Assembly: GCF_900101685.1 (NCBI RefSeq)
Contig: NZ_FMZZ01000024.1
Coordinates: 1-54,573 of the forward strand
Source: Actinokineospora iranica
Lineage (GTDB): Bacteria > Actinomycetota > Actinomycetes > Mycobacteriales > Pseudonocardiaceae
Direction of reading: 5' to 3'
Length of the DNA stretch: 54,573 bases
The translations under genes were made by a program, and so were the position numbers. The stretch's first letter is position 1. Every line of letters starts with the position of its first letter. Positions 30,855 through 39,917 of this stretch are shown here, in pieces. Below the pieces are notes generated by a model that was given only the letters and a program-made list of their open reading frames with translations, made no database searches and was not told the DNA's origin.

Positions 30855-31049
30855 TTAGGCGGTCAGGTTGCGTACGAAGGCGTCCCACTGGCGGGTGCCG
30901 AAGAGCAGCACCGACTCCGTGCCACCCACCTTGCTATCCCGGGTCGCGATCTCGTCGTCACCCAGGAAAGCCACCTCAACACAGTTACCGATGTCGTCGC
31001 TCCGGGTGCTCTTGAACCACCGGGCGTCAGACAGTCTGTCGTGGCTCAT
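30855..31049 (-). CDS. DUF397 protein, copy 2 of tandem pair
   Basis: 64 residues: ARWFKSTRSDDIGNCVEVAF then EIATRDSKVGG and LLFGTRQWDAFVRNL. Nearly the same as the copy at 31168 at both protein and DNA level. GGAGACGCC upstream of ATG. Separated from copy 1 by a hairpin, so it may have its own lower expression. Confidence 0.88.
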   Translation of the reverse strand: MSHDRLSDARWFKSTRSDDIGNCVEVAFLGDDEIATRDSKVGGTESVLLFGTRQWDAFVRNLTA

Positions 31050-31110
31050 CGCGGCGTCTCCTTTGTGGGAAGGGCGTCATCCAACGATGGTGATCACGGG
31101 GGCGTTCGTC

Positions 31111-31147
31111 AAGCAGCCCGCGCGCACCAGGTGCGGGCGGGCTGCTT
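31111..31147. terminator. Hairpin between the two DUF397 genes
   Basis: AAGCAGCCCGCGCGCACC pairs with GGTGCGGGCGGGCTGCTT around a 1-nt loop. Symmetrical, so it could stop transcription either way; here it follows DUF397 copy 1. Confidence 0.7.
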
Positions 31148-31167
31148 TGTGGTGAAGTCTGGTGTTG

Positions 31168-31362
31168 TCAGGCGTTCAAGCCGCGCACGAAGGAATCCCA
31201 CTGGCGCGTGCCGAAGAGCAGCACCGACTCGGTGCCACCCACCTTGCTGTCCCGAGTCGCGATCTCGCCGTCACCCAGGAACGCCACCTCAACACACTCA
31301 CCGATGCTGTCGCTCCGGCTGCTCTTGAACCACCGGGCGTCGGCCAGCCTGTCGCTGCTCAT
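31168..31362 (-). CDS. DUF397 protein, copy 1 of tandem pair
   Basis: 64 residues: ARWFKSSRSDSIGECVEVAF, EIATRDSKVGG, LLFGTRQWDSFVRGL. ATG 31362 overlaps the XRE stop (TGATG) and gives the same length as the sister copy; GTG 31365 would add one residue. Partner of the upstream XRE/DUF5753 regulator. Confidence 0.9.
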   Translation of the reverse strand: MSSDRLADARWFKSSRSDSIGECVEVAFLGDGEIATRDSKVGGTESVLLFGTRQWDSFVRGLNA

Positions 31363-32243
31363 CACTGCATCTCCCTTGCCAGCTTGGCGATGTAGTTCAC
31401 GGACTCCACCTCGCTCATCGAGGCTTCCCAGATGCCCGCGAACGCCTCACTGTACTGCTTGATCTCCTGCGGCTTCTCCAGGAAGAGCGCCCCGGTGAAG
31501 CCCTCCACGTAGACCGTGGTCGGCTCGGAGGGGGAGCCGCTTTCCGTGGTCGGGAACTCCAACTTGACGAACTGACGGGACACGGAGCCATAGTGAAAAC
31601 CAGCCGAGAACGGCACCACCCGCAGGGTCACATTGTTCCGTTGACTAATCACCACGAGATGCCGAAGCTGTTCGACCATCACGTCGGTGCCACCGTACGA
31701 GCGATGCAGGACGGCCTCATCGAGCACCATCCTTACCCAGAGTGGACGAATGGTCCGCATCACCAGCGATTGCCTGGCCATACGAAGCTGCACCCTGCGC
31801 TCGACCTGCTCCGGGGTGACACCTGGCCATCCCTCAAGCAGGACACGGGCGTAGCGCTCAGTCTGGAACAGCCCTGGCACCCGCTCCGTCCAGTAGCCGT
31901 CTAGTTCGACAGCCGCTTCTTCGAGACCGATGTAGACGTCAAGGTAGTCGGGGATGACGTCGCTGTAGCTCATCCACCAGCCGTTCGCCTTGGTCTCCCT
32001 GGCCAACGCCATCAGGGCATTGGTGGTCTCTTCCGGAGCGTCGTAGAGCTGGCACATCATCTTGACGTCGTTGCCCCGCATGGACGTCAACCCGGACTCA
32101 ATTCGCCACATCTTGGTCTCAGACCACTCGAACTCCATGGCCGCCGACCGCACCGAGAACCGCGCCCTACCACGCAGATCCCGCAGGTAGCGGCCCAACT
32201 GGCGGCGCGCCACCGTCGATCCCGTCGCACCCTCTTGAGACAC
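31362..32243 (-). CDS. XRE-family regulator with DUF5753 (Scr1-type)
   Basis: 293 residues. HTH domain to about residue 75 (RQLGRYLRDLRGRARFSVRS, WSETKMWRIESGLTSM) and DUF5753 domain (WTERVPGLFQTERYARVLLE, VTLRVVPFSAGFHYGSVSRQ, VYVEGFTGALFLEKPQEIKQ). Operon with the two DUF397 genes. Together they repeat, at a second site, the XRE-DUF397 arrangement at 2801-3874. Confidence 0.92.
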   Translation of the reverse strand: MSQEGATGSTVARRQLGRYLRDLRGRARFSVRSAAMEFEWSETKMWRIESGLTSMRGNDVKMMCQLYDAPEETTNALMALARETKANGWWMSYSDVIPDYLDVYIGLEEAAVELDGYWTERVPGLFQTERYARVLLEGWPGVTPEQVERRVQLRMARQSLVMRTIRPLWVRMVLDEAVLHRSYGGTDVMVEQLRHLVVISQRNNVTLRVVPFSAGFHYGSVSRQFVKLEFPTTESGSPSEPTTVYVEGFTGALFLEKPQEIKQYSEAFAGIWEASMSEVESVNYIAKLAREMQ

Positions 32244-32755
32244 CCTTCACCCCACTTCTCACCGACGCCGGTCCTGCATCCACAATGAAAGAGTCGCCGC
32301 GTCCGATTTGAAAGACAAATACTGACTGACCATTACTCTATCCTGGGAGTGACCGAGAAGTCTCGCGATCCCGCTGCCCGCGTGTCGCCTACCAGGACTG
32401 TTCGGTCAGGAGCACCACCACGAGCAGTCGCGATCTCACCTTTTCCACCGCCCGCAAAGAAAAAGGCGAGCGCCGGACTGGAAAGCCCCCACGGATTGAA
32501 TCGAAGGCAAAAATCCCGCGCCAATCCCCTGAACACGACCGAAAACCCCCTGACCTGCGGCAAGACGCCAACTATCAGCCACGATCCGCCGTCCGGCGCA
32601 GCCCCAGGCACCGCCGCCCAGGAGACACAGCGCGCCCCCGCAACAGCCGTGACCACACGCCCCGGCGCAACCCGCCCGTTCTCCTGACAGCCCTCAGCAC
32701 CCCCCGCTACCGTGAGATTCCGGAGAGTGTCAACACGGAAACCGGGAGTGCGGAC
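32244..32755. other. Intergenic region, 512 bp
   Basis: Separates the divergent XRE gene and the ESX-type locus. An open frame at 32349-32687 has a Pro/Ala/Lys composition with no domain, start signal or partner, and I do not count it. A lower-GC stretch at 32280-32350 (CAAATACTGACTGACCATTAC) is the likely promoter area of the XRE gene. Nothing else seen. Confidence 0.5.
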
Positions 32756-33172
32756 ATGGACGACACCACCGCAGGCGGCGCGATCGGCTCAGGCCTCGGC
32801 GACCAGATCGCCCAGATGCGCCAAGGCTCACGCGGCTTCCTCACCGCCGCCCAACGCGGCGAGTTCGGCGTCAGCGAGAACGCGGGCAAGGCCATCATCA
32901 CCGCCATCCACACCGTCCTCGACGGCATCGACGGCCTCGACGAGAAGGTAAAGCGGATCAGTCAGGACACGAAGTTGGGGACGAGCCCGGACGCTCTGGT
33001 GATGAGGGCCTTCAACAAGGACGTCGCGGCAGGCCCCAACTCGGCCGCCAGCAGCCTGCGAGACCTCCGCGACCTGCTCATCGAAGTCGAAGCAGGCATC
33101 ACCGAGGCCATGCGCCACTACCGCAACACCGACGACCACAACCGCAGCACCCTCACCCGCAAAGACCAGTGA
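32756..33172 (+). CDS. Small helical protein of the ESX-type locus
   Basis: 138 residues, predicted almost entirely helical (IAQMRQGSRGFLTAAQRGEF, ASSLRDLRDLLIEVEAGITE), starting MDDTTAGGAIGSG. Proteins like this precede DUF3558 lipoproteins and PPE-like proteins in Pseudonocardiales. It may be an ESX substrate or a partner of the PPE-like protein, though no WxG motif is present. GACATG start preceded by CGGGAGTG. Confidence 0.65.
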   Translation: MDDTTAGGAIGSGLGDQIAQMRQGSRGFLTAAQRGEFGVSENAGKAIITAIHTVLDGIDGLDEKVKRISQDTKLGTSPDALVMRAFNKDVAAGPNSAASSLRDLRDLLIEVEAGITEAMRHYRNTDDHNRSTLTRKDQ

Positions 33173-33759
33173 ACCCAGCACCCGACCACACTGTGACCAT
33201 GCCCAAACCCCGTGCGGCCACCCGTCTCGCCATCGCCGCGATCCTGCTCACCGGACTCGCCGCCTGCACCGAAACCCCCGGCCAACCCCTCCCCCAACCC
33301 GACCCCACAACCCCCACCCACTCCACACAACCACGCACCACCAGCACCACACCCGCCGCCACACACGCACTCGACAACCTCGACCCCTGCCAACTCCTCA
33401 CCCAAGCCGAAACCACACAACTCGGCGCAGGCCCCGGAGAACGCCACGACACCAGCCTGCGAAGCTCGTGCCAATGGACAATGAAAGGCCAAGGTGTCTT
33501 CAGCATCACCATCCGCCCCGAACAGGGCCTCAAGGACATCGTGACCGACAACGGGACCATCAGCGACTACCCGGTCGGTGACCGACACGGCCGCAAACTC
33601 GAAGGCAACGGCGGCGGGGGATGCATGATCATTATCGAGATCGCCCAATCCGCACGAGTGGACGTCAGTGGCACAACGCGCGCTGACACGGCGAAGGCAT
33701 GCCGGGTCGCCAACAACGTCGTCAATTTGATCGAGCCCAGACTGCCCAAGGGGGAATGA
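33169..33759 (+). CDS. DUF3558 lipoprotein of the ESX-type locus
   Basis: 196 residues. Signal peptide RLAIAAILLTGLAACTETPG with lipobox LAAC, a Pro/Thr-rich linker, then the DUF3558 domain (LDPCQLLTQAETTQLGAGPG, RSSCQWTMKG, GGCMIIIEIAQSARVDVS, KACRVANNVVNLIE) with the usual four cysteines. GTG 33169 overlaps the preceding stop; ATG 33199 is an alternative that gives a tighter signal peptide. Confidence 0.85.
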   Translation: MNPAPDHTVTMPKPRAATRLAIAAILLTGLAACTETPGQPLPQPDPTTPTHSTQPRTTSTTPAATHALDNLDPCQLLTQAETTQLGAGPGERHDTSLRSSCQWTMKGQGVFSITIRPEQGLKDIVTDNGTISDYPVGDRHGRKLEGNGGGGCMIIIEIAQSARVDVSGTTRADTAKACRVANNVVNLIEPRLPKGE

Positions 33760-33762
33760 CCA

Positions 33763-35296
33763 ATGCCACCGCGCGACCCGCAGACCCAGCACACCCCCCA
33801 ACCGCGAACCTACGAAGGCACCTACGAAAGCAGGCTTCACGACGAAGCCGCGCAGGTGATCGAGGACGCACGCGGCCAAGGCCCCTTCGCCACGCTGGCC
33901 GCCCTCGCGCAGGCAACCCCGAAACTCTTCGCCGCCGGAATCGACTCCCAGCAGTACACCGCGACCCAGCAGCAAGCCCTGCGGGACGCCGGAATCGACA
34001 CGCGGGACGCGCCTCCGATGCCAGGCACCTACTACCTGGGGTTCGAGCACCCCGAGATGAAGAAAATGCTCGAAGACGACATGGACCCCGGCCAGGTCGA
34101 CGAGACCGGGGCCGAGTGGAACGCCCTCGGCAACAGCCTGATCGAGTGCAAGGCCGCTATCGCCGCAGGGGTTGGGCAGAGTGCCGAGGACTGGACCGGC
34201 GCCACCGGTGACAACGCGCGCGGGTTCCTCACCGGTCTCGGCGACTGGATGGAAGGCACCGGCCAGGCCTTCCACCTCGCCTCGAACCGGATGCACGCCC
34301 AGTCCGAAGCGTCCGGGGCGGCTCGGGCGGCGATGCCCGAGCCGGTCGACTTCACCATGGACGACGCGATGGCCCGGCTCAGGGAGGAACAGGACCCGGC
34401 CCGGCTACAGGCCGCGGTTGACGAGGTCAACCAGAAGTTCGCCGAGAAGCAGCGGGCGCACGAGCAGGCCGCCGAGGTGATGACCACGTTCTCGGCTTCC
34501 CTGGCCGACTCCGGCACCGGGATGCCCGTGTTCGCACCCGTGCCCACGATGGCGAGCGGCACGGACGACGGCACCGGACGAGGCGTCGACAGTGGCCCCA
34601 CCGAGACCGGACACGACGGCGGTCCTGACCGTGGCCGGGCCGGGATGCCCGGCAGCGAGCCCGGTCGCGGCGACACCTCCGGACCCGACGGCGCGACGCG
34701 GCCTGCGGCCACCGCGACCGGGCCGGGCGGCGGGCCGACCACGGGCCAGGGGGGCCTGGTCCGGTGTTCCCGGAGGGCAGGTCAGACCTGGCGGGGCTGG
34801 GTCTGGCGGATTCGGGACCGGCGGGCCTGGGTCCGGCGGACTCGGGGCAGGCGGGCAGGAACCGGGCATGGGCGGGCTTGGGTTCGGCGGGTTCCCGGGT
34901 GGTCTCGGCGGCGGCGCGGGCGCGGAGGCGACCGGGCGCGGCGGACGTGGCGGCGCGGCGGGCCTGGGACGACCGGGCGGTGGGCTAGGCGGCGGCGCGG
35001 GCTTCGGCCCTGACGGCGGCAGGGCAGCCGACGCCGCCGGTCGCGGTCCCGGGAGCGGCGCCCGCCAACCCGGCGCGCTCGCGGCGGAACACGCCGCGTC
35101 CGGCGGACGTCCCGGCACCGGCACCGGCAGGGGCGCCGGTGGCTCTGCGGGCGGCATGGGCGGCATGGGCGGCGCGGGCAAAGGCGGCGGCGGTGCGGAC
35201 ACCGAGCACCAGCGACCGAGCTACCTCGTGGAAGCCGACCCGGACGACCTGTTCGGCACCGACGAGATCACCGCGCCTCCGGTGATCGGCCAGTGA
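33763..35296 (+). pseudogene. PPE-like ESX substrate with frameshift at a G6 run
   Basis: Frame 1 from ATG 33763 gives an N-terminal helical PPE/WXG-like domain (GTYYLGFEHPEMKKML, AEWNALGNSLIECKAAIA, DWTGATGDNARGFLTGLGDW) and a Gly/Pro/Thr linker. At the G6 run 34749-34754 coding shifts: from there the other frame carries the Gly-rich repeat (GGLGAGGQEPGMGGLGFGG) and the typical end SYLVEADPDDLFGTDEITAP. Dropping one G restores a protein of about 510 residues. The unshifted frame ends at 35013 in an Arg/Trp-rich tail. It may be a sequencing error, a slip site, or a true mutation. Followed by its probable chaperone EspG. Confidence 0.75.
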
Positions 35297-36051
35297 CGTT
35301 CCGGTCGTTCACCCTGTCGTTCGCGGCGATGGACATTCTCTTCACGGAGCACCGGCTCGGGCTCGCGCCGTTCCCGTTCGAGATTCCCGGGCACGGCCGC
35401 ACCCTCGCGCAGCGGGCAGACATCCGCCGCGCGGTGTTCGCGGACTTGGAGCGGCGGAACCTCGCTGTCCGGGGGCGGATCGAGCCAGACGTCGAGGAAG
35501 CGCTTGCCCTGCTCGTCCGGCCCCGGCTCGCGATCACCGGATTCGGCGACCTGGGCGGCGGGCACACCCTGTGCGCCAGGCTCGGCGCGCTCGGGAACCG
35601 TGCCGTCGTCGCGGTCCGGCAGGGCCAGACCGTGCGGTTCGACGCCATCCGGGAAACCGCGCTGGTGTCCACCGCCGTCGGGCTGCTTCCCCAGCACCGG
35701 CCGGGTCCGGGGCAGTCGGTGACCATCGAGCTCACCGCACCGCCCGCCGAGGCCGGAGCCATCGAGCCAGTCCGTCCACACCGGACATCGCGGTCGGCGC
35801 AAGCACGAGCGGTGCAAGCGATGCTGGCACCGCCCAAACTCCGGCTCGGCCAACTCCAGGCGCACGCTCGCGACCGGCACGGACGCCAGTCGAGCGCGCC
35901 TTGCCTGTTCTGGTTCGACACCGCGGACGGCCGGTATCTCACGGTGGGCAGCGCCCGCGCGGACGGCGCCCGGTGGACCACCTACGCACCGGCCGACAAC
36001 CAGCGGATCGCGCGGCACCTCAGCGGGCAACTGGCGCACCTGACCGGGTGA
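35293..36051 (+). CDS. espG: ESX secretion-associated protein EspG
   Basis: 252 residues. Starts VTFRSFTLSFAAMDILFTEH then LGLAPFPFEIPGHG, the opening of EspG proteins, with a GQTVRFDAIRETALVSTAVG middle strand set and a C-terminal RYLTVGSARADGARWTTYAP. EspG is the cytosolic chaperone that binds PPE proteins and delivers them to the type VII secretion machine. GTG 35293 overlaps the stop of the PPE-like gene. No ESX core gene (EccC, EccD, MycP) is in the window, so secretion must rely on a system elsewhere. Confidence 0.88.
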   Translation: MTFRSFTLSFAAMDILFTEHRLGLAPFPFEIPGHGRTLAQRADIRRAVFADLERRNLAVRGRIEPDVEEALALLVRPRLAITGFGDLGGGHTLCARLGALGNRAVVAVRQGQTVRFDAIRETALVSTAVGLLPQHRPGPGQSVTIELTAPPAEAGAIEPVRPHRTSRSAQARAVQAMLAPPKLRLGQLQAHARDRHGRQSSAPCLFWFDTADGRYLTVGSARADGARWTTYAPADNQRIARHLSGQLAHLTG

Positions 36052-36177
36052 GCCATCGCAGGCCCCCCTTGCTCGGCTTCCACCCCCGCCATCCGCCACG
36101 ACCTCCTGCGCGGCGGCCGCAAGGCAGACACCGAGGCCGTGCTCGCGCCGCCGAGCCATGACCGGACCTGGCGGCCA

Positions 36178-37551
36178 TCAGCGTAAAACTTGCAGATTCC
36201 CCATAGCCGACCCGAGGTCAGGCACCACCCGGATCTGGAGCCCGTCCGGCACGTCCCCCGAGTCCGGCGGGATCAGCGCCTTGGTGAACCCCAACCGCAT
36301 CGCCTCGGTCAGCCGGGCCTTCACCCCGCTCACCCGGCGGACCTCCCCCGCCAACCCCACCTCGCCCAACACCACCAGATCGGGTGGCAACGCCACGTCA
36401 CGGGCAGCGGTGGCGACCGCCAAGGCGATAGCCAGGTCAGCCGCAGGCTCCGGGATCTTCATTCCCCCGACCGTCGCGGCGAAGACATCCGCGTCCCCCA
36501 GTCGGACCCCGCCCCGGCGTTCCAGCACAGCGAGCACCATCGCCACCCGGGCCGAGTCGAGCCCGGACACCGCGCGCCTCGGCGTGCCCAGCGGCGACTT
36601 CGACACCAGCGCCTGCACCTCACCGAGCAGCGGCCGTTTCCCCTCCACCGCGACGGTGACCGCCGTCCCCGGCACCCCCACGTCACGCTTGTTGAGGAAC
36701 AGCCCCGACGGGTCGGGCACGCCGACGATCCCGCTCTCGACCAGCTCGAAGCAGCCCACCTCGTCGGCCGGGCCGAAGCGGTTCTTCACACCGCGCAGCA
36801 TCCGCAGGGACGAATGCCGGTCGCCCTCGAAGTGCAAGACGACATCTACCAAGTGCTCCAGCACGCGGGGACCGGCGATGGACCCGTCCTTGGTGACATG
36901 CCCGACGAGCAGCACCGGCAGGGCCCGCTCCTTGGCCAGCGCCACCAGCGCCGCCGTCACCGCCCGCACCTGCGTCACCCCGCCGGGCGCGCCGTCGACC
37001 GCGGGCGAAGACATCGTCTGCACCGAGTCGACAACCAGCATTCCCGGCTTGACCGCGTCGACATGCCCGATCAACGCGGACACATCGCTTTCCGCGGCCA
37101 GGAACATCGACCCGTGCACATTGCCGGTGCGCTCGGCCCGCAGCCGGACCTGCCCGGCCGACTCCTCACCCGTCACATACAGCGTCGGCCCGTATTCGCC
37201 GTCGCGCGCCGCCCAGCGGTAGGCGACCTCCAGCAGCAGCGTCGACTTGCCCACCCCGGGCTCACCCGCCAGCAGCACGACCGCCCCGGGCACCAGGCCG
37301 CCGCCGAGGACCCGGTCAAGCTCGGGCACGCCGGTCCGCCTGGCCTTGGCGGCCTCGATGTCGACCTCGGCGATCGGGCGGGCCGGGGAACTCGGCAACC
37401 CCGCCGCGACCCTGGTCAGCGCGGCGCGCGGGACGCCGACTTCCTCCAGGGTGCCCCACGCCTGGCACTCGGGACAGCGGCCGAACCACTTGGCCACGCC
37501 GTGCCCGCACTCGGCACAGCGGTAGCCCGGCTTCGGTGATTTGGTTGCCAC
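36178..37551 (-). CDS. radA: DNA repair protein RadA
   Basis: 457 residues, normal length. Zinc finger with Cys12, 15, 26 and 29 (CAECGHGVAKWFGRCPEC), Walker A GEPGVGKST near 96-104, the RadA-specific KNRFG motif (KNRFGPADEVGCFELVE), and a C-terminal Lon-like domain (LRVVPDLGSAMGNLQVLR end). A RecA-related branch-migration ATPase in recombination repair. GTG 37551 (VATKSPKPG) chosen; the frame is open upstream but without coding character. In Mycobacterium radA is followed by disA; here the ESX-type locus lies on that side instead. Confidence 0.96.
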   Translation of the reverse strand: MATKSPKPGYRCAECGHGVAKWFGRCPECQAWGTLEEVGVPRAALTRVAAGLPSSPARPIAEVDIEAAKARRTGVPELDRVLGGGLVPGAVVLLAGEPGVGKSTLLLEVAYRWAARDGEYGPTLYVTGEESAGQVRLRAERTGNVHGSMFLAAESDVSALIGHVDAVKPGMLVVDSVQTMSSPAVDGAPGGVTQVRAVTAALVALAKERALPVLLVGHVTKDGSIAGPRVLEHLVDVVLHFEGDRHSSLRMLRGVKNRFGPADEVGCFELVESGIVGVPDPSGLFLNKRDVGVPGTAVTVAVEGKRPLLGEVQALVSKSPLGTPRRAVSGLDSARVAMVLAVLERRGGVRLGDADVFAATVGGMKIPEPAADLAIALAVATAARDVALPPDLVVLGEVGLAGEVRRVSGVKARLTEAMRLGFTKALIPPDSGDVPDGLQIRVVPDLGSAMGNLQVLR

Positions 37552-37603
37552 GCGATCACCGTACGGCCGGGCACCGACAATCCCAGTCGGCCCAGTCGGC
37601 GCG

Positions 37604-38314
37604 TCAGTGCTCGGTCTTGGGCTGTTCCTCGCGGGGGCCGTTCGGCGCGGCGATGGGCAGGTCGAAGGTGACCGGGCCCGCCTTCGCGAAGACCAGGGTG
37701 ATCGGAATCGTCTGGCCGGGCACAAGCTTGGCGTTGAGGCCCTTGAGCACGACCTTCAGCTTGCCGAGCTGGGTCCCGGTCGTCGTCGCGGTCGTGGTGG
37801 CCGCGGCGGACGAGGTGGCAGGCGGGGGCGTCGGCGACGTGGCCGCGTGCGAGGAACCAGCGGGCTCGGCGTGCGACGACTCGGGGTGCGCGGGAGAGGT
37901 GGACTGGGCGTGCGCCGAGTCGGCGAGCTTGGCCTCTTCGCCGGGGGTGCCCACGACCAGGACGGCGCCGCCGGGCAGCGCGGTGTCGCCGGTGACCTCG
38001 ACGCTGGCCGCCGCGGGGCTGCTCAGCTCGACCAGGGTGTCCGCTTCGCTGCCGACGTTGACCAGAGTCAGGATGACCGGCGCGTCGGAGCCCTGCGGGT
38101 AGCTACCGCCGTGCGGGTAAGCGAGCTTGGCATCGCGGACCGCGATCTGACCGACCTGCGCGAGCGACCCGTTCACCGACGGAGGCTGCGAGTCGGTCTG
38201 CGTGATCTGACCGGCCGAGCACCCGACGGCACCGAGGACTGCGGCAAGACCGAGTCCCAACGCGGCCGGGGCGAGGCGCAGCCGACCGGTCGAGTTCTGC
38301 TGTGCACGGCTCAC
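37604..38314 (-). CDS. lpqE: LpqE-like lipoprotein
   Basis: 236 residues from GTG 38314 (GGAG upstream). Signal peptide with lipobox GAVGC near Cys32, then a beta-rich domain (VNGSLAQVGQIAVRDAKLAY, DAPVILTLVNVGSEADTLVE) similar to PCu(A)C/DUF461 proteins, a Ser/Thr/His/Pro-rich insert, and a final strand set (LKVVLKGLNAKLVPGQTIPI). Position between radA and carD matches lpqE (Rv3584) of M. tuberculosis. His-rich insert could bind metal; that is speculation. Two starts upstream are possible. Confidence 0.82.
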   Translation of the reverse strand: MSRAQQNSTGRLRLAPAALGLGLAAVLGAVGCSAGQITQTDSQPPSVNGSLAQVGQIAVRDAKLAYPHGGSYPQGSDAPVILTLVNVGSEADTLVELSSPAAASVEVTGDTALPGGAVLVVGTPGEEAKLADSAHAQSTSPAHPESSHAEPAGSSHAATSPTPPPATSSAAATTTATTTGTQLGKLKVVLKGLNAKLVPGQTIPITLVFAKAGPVTFDLPIAAPNGPREEQPKTEH

Positions 38315-38545
38315 GAGCGCTCCTGCGTCTGCTGCGGACATTTCACCTTCTCGGCTGCGAAGCCTAGCCCGCGCAATGGATCGGGCCCGCGTGTGGTCGG
38401 ACATATCACCACGGCGGTGTCGGACGAATCACGTCCATTGTGGATGCGGAGGCGATCTCCGGGCGTGCCCACAGGCCTCGGGCAATAGGGGCTGAGTACG
38501 CGAAAAGCGCGCTTGTCAACCCCCGTCCACCTCCTGATGTGGCCG

Positions 38546-38574
38546 CTGACCTGCGCAGACGGTTCGCAGGTCAG
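38546..38574. terminator. CTGACCTGCG hairpin upstream of carD
   Basis: CTGACCTGCG (38546-38555) pairs with CGCAGGTCAG (38565-38574). It has the same stem as the terminator at 18826. It lies in the 317-bp gap (38315-38631) between the divergent lpqE and carD genes, before the carD promoter. Confidence 0.6.
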
Positions 38575-38595
38575 TCTCCTCCACTAGGCGGGCCG

Positions 38596-38604
38596 TGTTA
38601 AGAT
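38596..38604 (+). promoter_or_regulatory. Extended -10 promoter of carD
   Basis: TGTTAAGAT is an extended -10 (TGn plus TAAGAT) 28 nt before the carD ATG. No clear -35 box, common for strong actinobacterial housekeeping promoters of this type. Confidence 0.55.
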
Positions 38605-38631
38605 GGAGCCAGCGAAAGGGGCAGAGGACAC

Positions 38632-39123
38632 ATGGTTTTCAAGGTCGGAGAGACCGTCGTCTACCCGCACCACGGTGCCGCACTCATCGAAGCGATCGAG
38701 ACCCGCGTGATCAAGGGCGAGGAGAAGAAGTACCTCGTCCTCAAGGTCGCGCAGGGTGACCTCACGGTTCGCGTCCCCGCAGACAACGCCGAGATCGTCG
38801 GCGTGCGGGATGTCGTGGGCCAGGAGGGTCTCAACCGCGTGTTCGATGTCCTGCGGGCGCCGCACACCGAGGAGCCGACCAACTGGTCGCGTCGGTACAA
38901 GGCGAACCTCGAGAAGCTCGCCTCTGGCGATGTGAACAAGGTTGCCGAAGTGGTGCGAGACCTCTGGCGGCGGGAGAAGGATCGCGGCCTGTCCGCTGGC
39001 GAGAAGCGGATGCTGGCCAAGGCCCGGCAGATACTGGTCAGCGAGCTCGCGCTGGCCGAGGGCACCGATGAGGACAAGGCCGAGGTCCTGCTCGACGAGG
39101 TCCTGGCAACCGCAACCGTCTGA
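38632..39123 (+). CDS. carD: RNA polymerase-binding regulator CarD
   Basis: 163 residues. N-terminal RNAP-interacting Tudor-like domain ([20 protein letters not shown]) and a C-terminal helical DNA-binding domain with the conserved wedge Trp ([20 protein letters not shown]). CarD stabilises open complexes at rRNA and other promoters and is essential in mycobacteria. ATG 38632 with GGGGCAGAGGA upstream. First gene of the carD-ispD-ispF-cysS-rlmB set. Confidence 0.98.
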   Translation: MVFKVGETVVYPHHGAALIEAIETRVIKGEEKKYLVLKVAQGDLTVRVPADNAEIVGVRDVVGQEGLNRVFDVLRAPHTEEPTNWSRRYKANLEKLASGDVNKVAEVVRDLWRREKDRGLSAGEKRMLAKARQILVSELALAEGTDEDKAEVLLDEVLATATV

Positions 39124-39227
39124 CCGCACGTCCCGACCGGGCCTCCCCCGGAACCTGGCCCGATTGTGACTTGCATGACACCCCGTGGGACGAACCTGAA
39201 CAGGGTCCCTGAGCAGGCGAGCCGCCC

Positions 39228-39917
39228 GTGACAGCGGTCGCGCTCGTGCCCGCCGCGGGTCAAGGCGTCCGCCTCGGCCTCGGCACGCCCAAGGCCTTGG
39301 TCCCGGTCCACGGCACACCGTTGCTCACCCATGCCGTGCGTGGCCTGCTCGACGCGGGCTGCGTGCGGCATGTCGTGGTCGCGGCCCCGCCCGCCGAGGT
39401 CGCCGCCACCGCGGCGCTGCTGGCCGAGGCCGGTCTCGCCGCCGACGTCGTGCCCGGCGGGGCCGACCGCACCGACTCCGTGCGCCGCGCCCTGCGGCAC
39501 GCGCTCACCGTCGTGCCCGACGCCCGGGTCGTGCTGGTGCACGACGCGGCGCGCGCGTTCACTCCACCGGAGGTTATCCAGGCCGTGGTCGCCGCCGTCG
39601 AGGCGGGCGCGCCCGCGGTCATCCCGGTGCTGCCGATGGCCGACACGGTCAAACAGGTCGACGGCGGGGGCACGGTGACCGCGACGCCCGACCGGGCCGC
39701 GCTGCGGGTGGTGCAGACCCCGCAGGGATTCGACGTCGAGGTCCTCACCAGGGCTTATGCCGCCGCTGGCGACTCGGCGACCGACGACGCGGGCCTGGTC
39801 GAGAAGCTGGGCGTGCCGGTGGCCACGGTCATGGGCCATCCGTGTGCGATGAAGATCACAACCCCGTTCGACCTCGCGATAGCCGAGGCCGTCCTGTGCG
39901 CGAAGAGGAACCCGTGA
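39228..39917 (+). CDS. ispD: 2-C-methyl-D-erythritol 4-phosphate cytidylyltransferase
   Basis: 229 residues. Third step of the MEP isoprenoid pathway (MEP plus CTP to CDP-ME). Nucleotide-binding [39 protein letters not shown], and [15 protein letters not shown] are typical. GTG 39228. Its last codons overlap the ispF start (GTGA). Confidence 0.97.
   Translation: MTAVALVPAAGQGVRLGLGTPKALVPVHGTPLLTHAVRGLLDAGCVRHVVVAAPPAEVAATAALLAEAGLAADVVPGGADRTDSVRRALRHALTVVPDARVVLVHDAARAFTPPEVIQAVVAAVEAGAPAVIPVLPMADTVKQVDGGGTVTATPDRAALRVVQTPQGFDVEVLTRAYAAAGDSATDDAGLVEKLGVPVATVMGHPCAMKITTPFDLAIAEAVLCAKRNP

Noticed and set aside
32349..32687. 112-codon frame in the intergenic region
   Set aside because: Unusual composition, no homology-like pattern, no start signal; treated as non-coding.
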